From Ferroglobus sp. (GTDB lineage Archaea; Halobacteriota; Archaeoglobi; Archaeoglobales; Archaeoglobaceae): a stretch of 7,393 bases of DNA. Shown piece by piece: positions 5,814 through 7,393 of the stretch. The DNA is taken from positions 1 to 7,393 of the forward strand of contig WAQS01000007.1 in assembly GCA_015520115.1 (NCBI GenBank). The letters are read 5' to 3'. The notes beneath the pieces were generated by a model. It did no database searches. It worked only from the letters and a program-made list of their open reading frames with translations, and was not told the origin of the DNA. Both the position numbers and the translations under genes were made by a program. The first letter of the stretch is position 1; each line of letters begins with the position of its first letter.

Positions 5814-6797
5814 ATGAAACTAACAATCGACAATCCGATACTCTACCACATTCTCAAAATTCTGGCGAATTCCAACATGCCCCTCGGAGCAAAAAGCATT
5901 TCGGAAAAACTCGAAGAAAGAGGATTTCAGGTGAAAAAAGAAACTGTGCAATATTATCTAAAGCTTCTTGACGAGCTTGGACTCACGAAAAAGGTCGGGC
6001 TTGCCGGGAGAGTCATATCGGAGAAGGGATTGGAAGAGGTCAAAAAAGGAATGGTCAGGGAGAGGATCGGTTCGTTCATAGAACTCAGGGAGGAGTATGC
6101 CTACAACGCTAACTTCGATCCCTTTAAAAGAAAAGGACTCGTAAGCTTGAACATCGGAATAATCAGAAAAAAAGATCTTGAAATCTCTCTTGAGCTGATA
6201 AAAGCATGCATGGACGCTAAGCTTGCTGTGAGCAGACTCGTAAAGATTTACGAGAGAGAAGCGGGAAACTTGAAAATTCCGAAAGGAAAAGTTGGAATAG
6301 GTTTGGTCAGCACCTCAGTTGTTGACGCAGCGTTAATAGGAAGTAGAATAAGCTCCTTTCCAACGTTTGCTGGAATTTTGCAGTATTCTGACTGGAAACC
6401 CCTCCGTTTCGTTCACGCAATCTCCTACTACGGCTCAACCCTCGACCCGATAGACCTCTTCATAAGGAGCGGGTTTTGCAGCGTTAAGGATGCTGTAGAG
6501 AGAGGCAGCGGGAACGTTCCAGCTGATGTAAGAGAGATTCCGCTTGTTTTAAGAAAGAGGGCAGTAGAAATCGTTGAGCAGCTCGAAAAAATTGGGATAA
6601 ATGGTGCTGTTTACATAAGCGGAGCTGAAAACGACGCTCTCGGGATTCCGGTGAACAACTACAGAGCAGGAGTTGTTGTAATAGCCGGATCGACGCCGTT
6701 GGTTTACCTGAAAGAGAAGGGAATTGACGTGGAGATAAAGATTTTAGCTGCCTTCGAAAAAATTGAAAACCTTGAAGAGATAGATTCTTTAACGTAA
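5814..6797 (+). CDS. NrpR-like transcriptional regulator: winged helix-turn-helix plus one DUF128 (NRD) domain
   Basis: This 327-residue protein resembles NrpR, the euryarchaeal repressor of nitrogen-assimilation genes that releases DNA when it binds 2-oxoglutarate. Residues about 8-75 form a winged helix (LKILANSNMPLGAKSISEKL, then KKETVQYYLKLLDELGL and a wing around GLAGRVISEKG). Residues about 78-315 form a single NRD/DUF128 domain, with conserved-looking KVGIGLVSTSVVDAALI at 159-175, SYYGSTLDPIDLFI at 204-217 and AGVVVIAGSTPL at 285-296. Methanococcus NrpR carries two NRD domains in tandem, so this is the shorter NrpRI-like architecture. I start at ATG 5814: a TATA element is centred 25 nt upstream, and a longer in-frame start at 5733 would run through the promoter and the MFS gene and adds no family-like sequence. 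Family assignment is good; a role in nitrogen control is inference, and no nitrogen gene is visible here. Confidence 0.85.
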   Translation: MKLTIDNPILYHILKILANSNMPLGAKSISEKLEERGFQVKKETVQYYLKLLDELGLTKKVGLAGRVISEKGLEEVKKGMVRERIGSFIELREEYAYNANFDPFKRKGLVSLNIGIIRKKDLEISLELIKACMDAKLAVSRLVKIYEREAGNLKIPKGKVGIGLVSTSVVDAALIGSRISSFPTFAGILQYSDWKPLRFVHAISYYGSTLDPIDLFIRSGFCSVKDAVERGSGNVPADVREIPLVLRKRAVEIVEQLEKIGINGAVYISGAENDALGIPVNNYRAGVVVIAGSTPLVYLKEKGIDVEIKILAAFEKIENLEEIDSLT

Positions 6798-6815
6798 AGT
6801 CTAAAATCTTCCAAA

Positions 6816-6820
6816 TTTTT
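6816..6820 (+). terminator. Short T-tract after the NrpR-like gene
   Basis: TTTTT begins 19 nt after the stop codon, in an AT-rich stretch, and could terminate transcription in the usual archaeal hairpin-free manner. The tract is short, and the surrounding AT-rich sequence may equally belong to the downstream promoter. Confidence 0.25.
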
Positions 6821-6827
6821 CATCGCA

Positions 6828-6864
6828 AATTTTAAATACCTATAATTTTCTCTACATTTTTAAA
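6828..6864 (+). promoter_or_regulatory. AT-rich promoter region with two TATA-like boxes for the TAXI receptor gene
   Basis: Two candidate boxes are visible: AATTTTAAAT at 6828-6837 and ATTTTTAAA at 6856-6864. Their centres predict transcription from about 6858 and 6885, giving 5' leaders of about 73 or 46 nt before the ATG at 6931. Only the upstream start would include the possible small ORF at 6881. CAAATTTT also occurs twice as a direct repeat, at 6812-6819 and 6826-6833. Confidence 0.45.
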
Positions 6865-6880
6865 CCTCCGGGTGACTTGC

Positions 6881-6931
6881 ATGTTTGTAAGCGATTTTTT
6901 GAAAGGGCTTGGAGGATTTGAGGTGGTTTGA
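6881..6931 (+). CDS. Possible 16-codon leader ORF coupled to the TAXI receptor gene
   Basis: The ORF encodes MFVSDFLKGLGGFEVV and ends in TGA at 6929-6931, overlapping the next ATG by one base (TGATG), the typical arrangement for translational coupling. GGTGA at 6871-6875 lies 5 nt upstream of its ATG and matches part of the archaeal Shine-Dalgarno consensus. A GTG at 6872 would extend it by three codons. An ORF this short can arise by chance, and no function can be read from the peptide. Its translation also requires use of the more upstream promoter. Confidence 0.3.
   Translation: MFVSDFLKGLGGFEVV
6920..6925 (+). promoter_or_regulatory. Shine-Dalgarno sequence of the TAXI receptor gene
   Basis: GAGGTG lies 5 nt upstream of the ATG at 6931, with a second GGAGG at 6911-6915. 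It fixes the start and shows that this mRNA has a leader. Confidence 0.75.
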
Positions 6932-7393
6932 TGAGGTCAAAGGTAATTTTGAGCCTGATGTTGGTTCTTGCAATCGGTGTCGCATTAGCCGGGTGTGCCG
7001 GAGAGCAAACTCAAACAAAGCCGGAGAAAACTCCGGAAAAAGCCGAAGGGGTTAAACTTCCGAAAACTGAAGACGGAAAGTACATAGTAACGATATACAC
7101 CGGCTCTGGTCCGGGAAGTGTTTACTTTGCCGTTGGATCTATGTTTGCGAAGGTTTTGAATAAAAAGAGCGAGTTGATTGAGGCGAAAGGAGTAACGAGC
7201 GGAGCGAGCGTTGCTAATGCTAAAGCTATAGGGAAGGGAGAAGCCTTAGCTGCGATAATTCAGAACGACGTGACTTACTACGCTTGGAACGGAAAGTTCC
7301 AGTTTGAAGGTAAGCCGGTAAAAGAGCTCAGGGGAATTGGAACGCTTTATCCAGAGCCGGTGCAGATAGTTGTTAGAGCCGACAGCGACATAT
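6931..7393 (+). CDS. TAXI-family TRAP transporter substrate-binding lipoprotein (N-terminal part, cut by window end)
   Basis: The visible 154 residues are the start of an extracytoplasmic solute receptor of the TAXI type, which delivers substrates (in studied members often glutamate or other organic acids) to a fused TRAP membrane permease. Residues 1-22 are a lipoprotein signal: basic MRSK, a hydrophobic core, then the lipobox LAGC with lipid-acceptor C22. A charged Gln/Lys/Pro linker (23-45) would hold the receptor off the membrane. The mature domain begins at about 50 with YIVTIYTGSGPGSVYFAVG, the family's ligand-loop pattern, followed by VTSGASVANAKAIGKGEA at 88-105 and IIQNDVTYYAWNG at 109-121, matching the TAXI signature in which Ser/Asn and then Gln/Asp recur. 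The reading frame stays open to the window end; the rest, and any TRAP permease gene, lie outside. The start is set by a strong Shine-Dalgarno sequence. The substrate cannot be read from this fragment. Confidence 0.9.
   Translation, partial: MRSKVILSLMLVLAIGVALAGCAGEQTQTKPEKTPEKAEGVKLPKTEDGKYIVTIYTGSGPGSVYFAVGSMFAKVLNKKSELIEAKGVTSGASVANAKAIGKGEALAAIIQNDVTYYAWNGKFQFEGKPVKELRGIGTLYPEPVQIVVRADSDI

Noticed and set aside
5762..6930. NrpR-type operator GGAA-N6-TTCC in the two regions flanking the regulator
   Set aside because: Scanning by eye, I found no GGAA and TTCC pair at the right spacing in 5762-5813 or 6798-6930.
1..7393. CRISPR array, tRNA/rRNA, insertion sequence, inteins or a defence/toxin system
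   Set aside because: There are no regularly spaced repeats, terminal inverted repeats, transposase-like frames or recognisable RNA genes, and all large reading frames are explained by ordinary cellular families.

Overview
The window looks like chromosomal DNA from a hyperthermophilic euryarchaeon, most likely of the Archaeoglobales (Archaeoglobus, Ferroglobus or Geoglobus type). The evidence is an Alba chromatin protein, an archaeal-type phosphoglycerate kinase, an NrpR-family (DUF128) regulator, TATA-like boxes about 25 nt upstream of several start codons, heavy AGA/AGG and ATA codon use, and charged, lysine- and glutamate-rich proteins. The genus is an inference from overall character, not from a database match.

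Layout, left to right. (1) 3-296 (+): C-terminal part of an unrecognised hydrophilic protein that probably begins outside the window; an internal ATG at 57 has a good Shine-Dalgarno sequence, so its start is ambiguous. (2) 327-2078 (+): a CLC-family chloride channel/transporter with two C-terminal CBS domains. (3) 5761-2041 (-): a run of four same-strand genes, MFS transporter, aspartate-semialdehyde dehydrogenase (asd), alba and phosphoglycerate kinase (pgk), separated by gaps of only 33-40 nt. The pgk and CLC genes converge and overlap by 38 nt. (4) 5814-6797 (+): a one-effector-domain NrpR-like regulator, transcribed divergently from the MFS gene across a 52-nt spacer. (5) 6931-7393 (+): the start of a lipoprotein substrate receptor of the TAXI-TRAP type, preceded by a possible 16-codon leader ORF and cut by the window end.

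The genes are a mix of housekeeping (chromatin, gluconeogenesis/glycolysis, amino-acid biosynthesis) and membrane transport rather than a single pathway. Close spacing suggests some co-transcription on the minus strand, but asd, alba and pgk each also have a plausible promoter of their own. Five starts (CLC, pgk, asd, MFS, NrpR-like) have no Shine-Dalgarno sequence and a TATA-like element 25-28 nt upstream, which suggests leaderless mRNAs. alba and the TAXI receptor instead have strong Shine-Dalgarno sequences.

I see no mobile element, CRISPR array, structural RNA, defence cassette or clear novel multi-gene system. The most interesting points are the compact divergent promoter of the MFS and NrpR-like genes, the possible translated leader ORF before the TAXI receptor, the channel-like residue pattern of the CLC protein, and the 38-nt convergent coding overlap.
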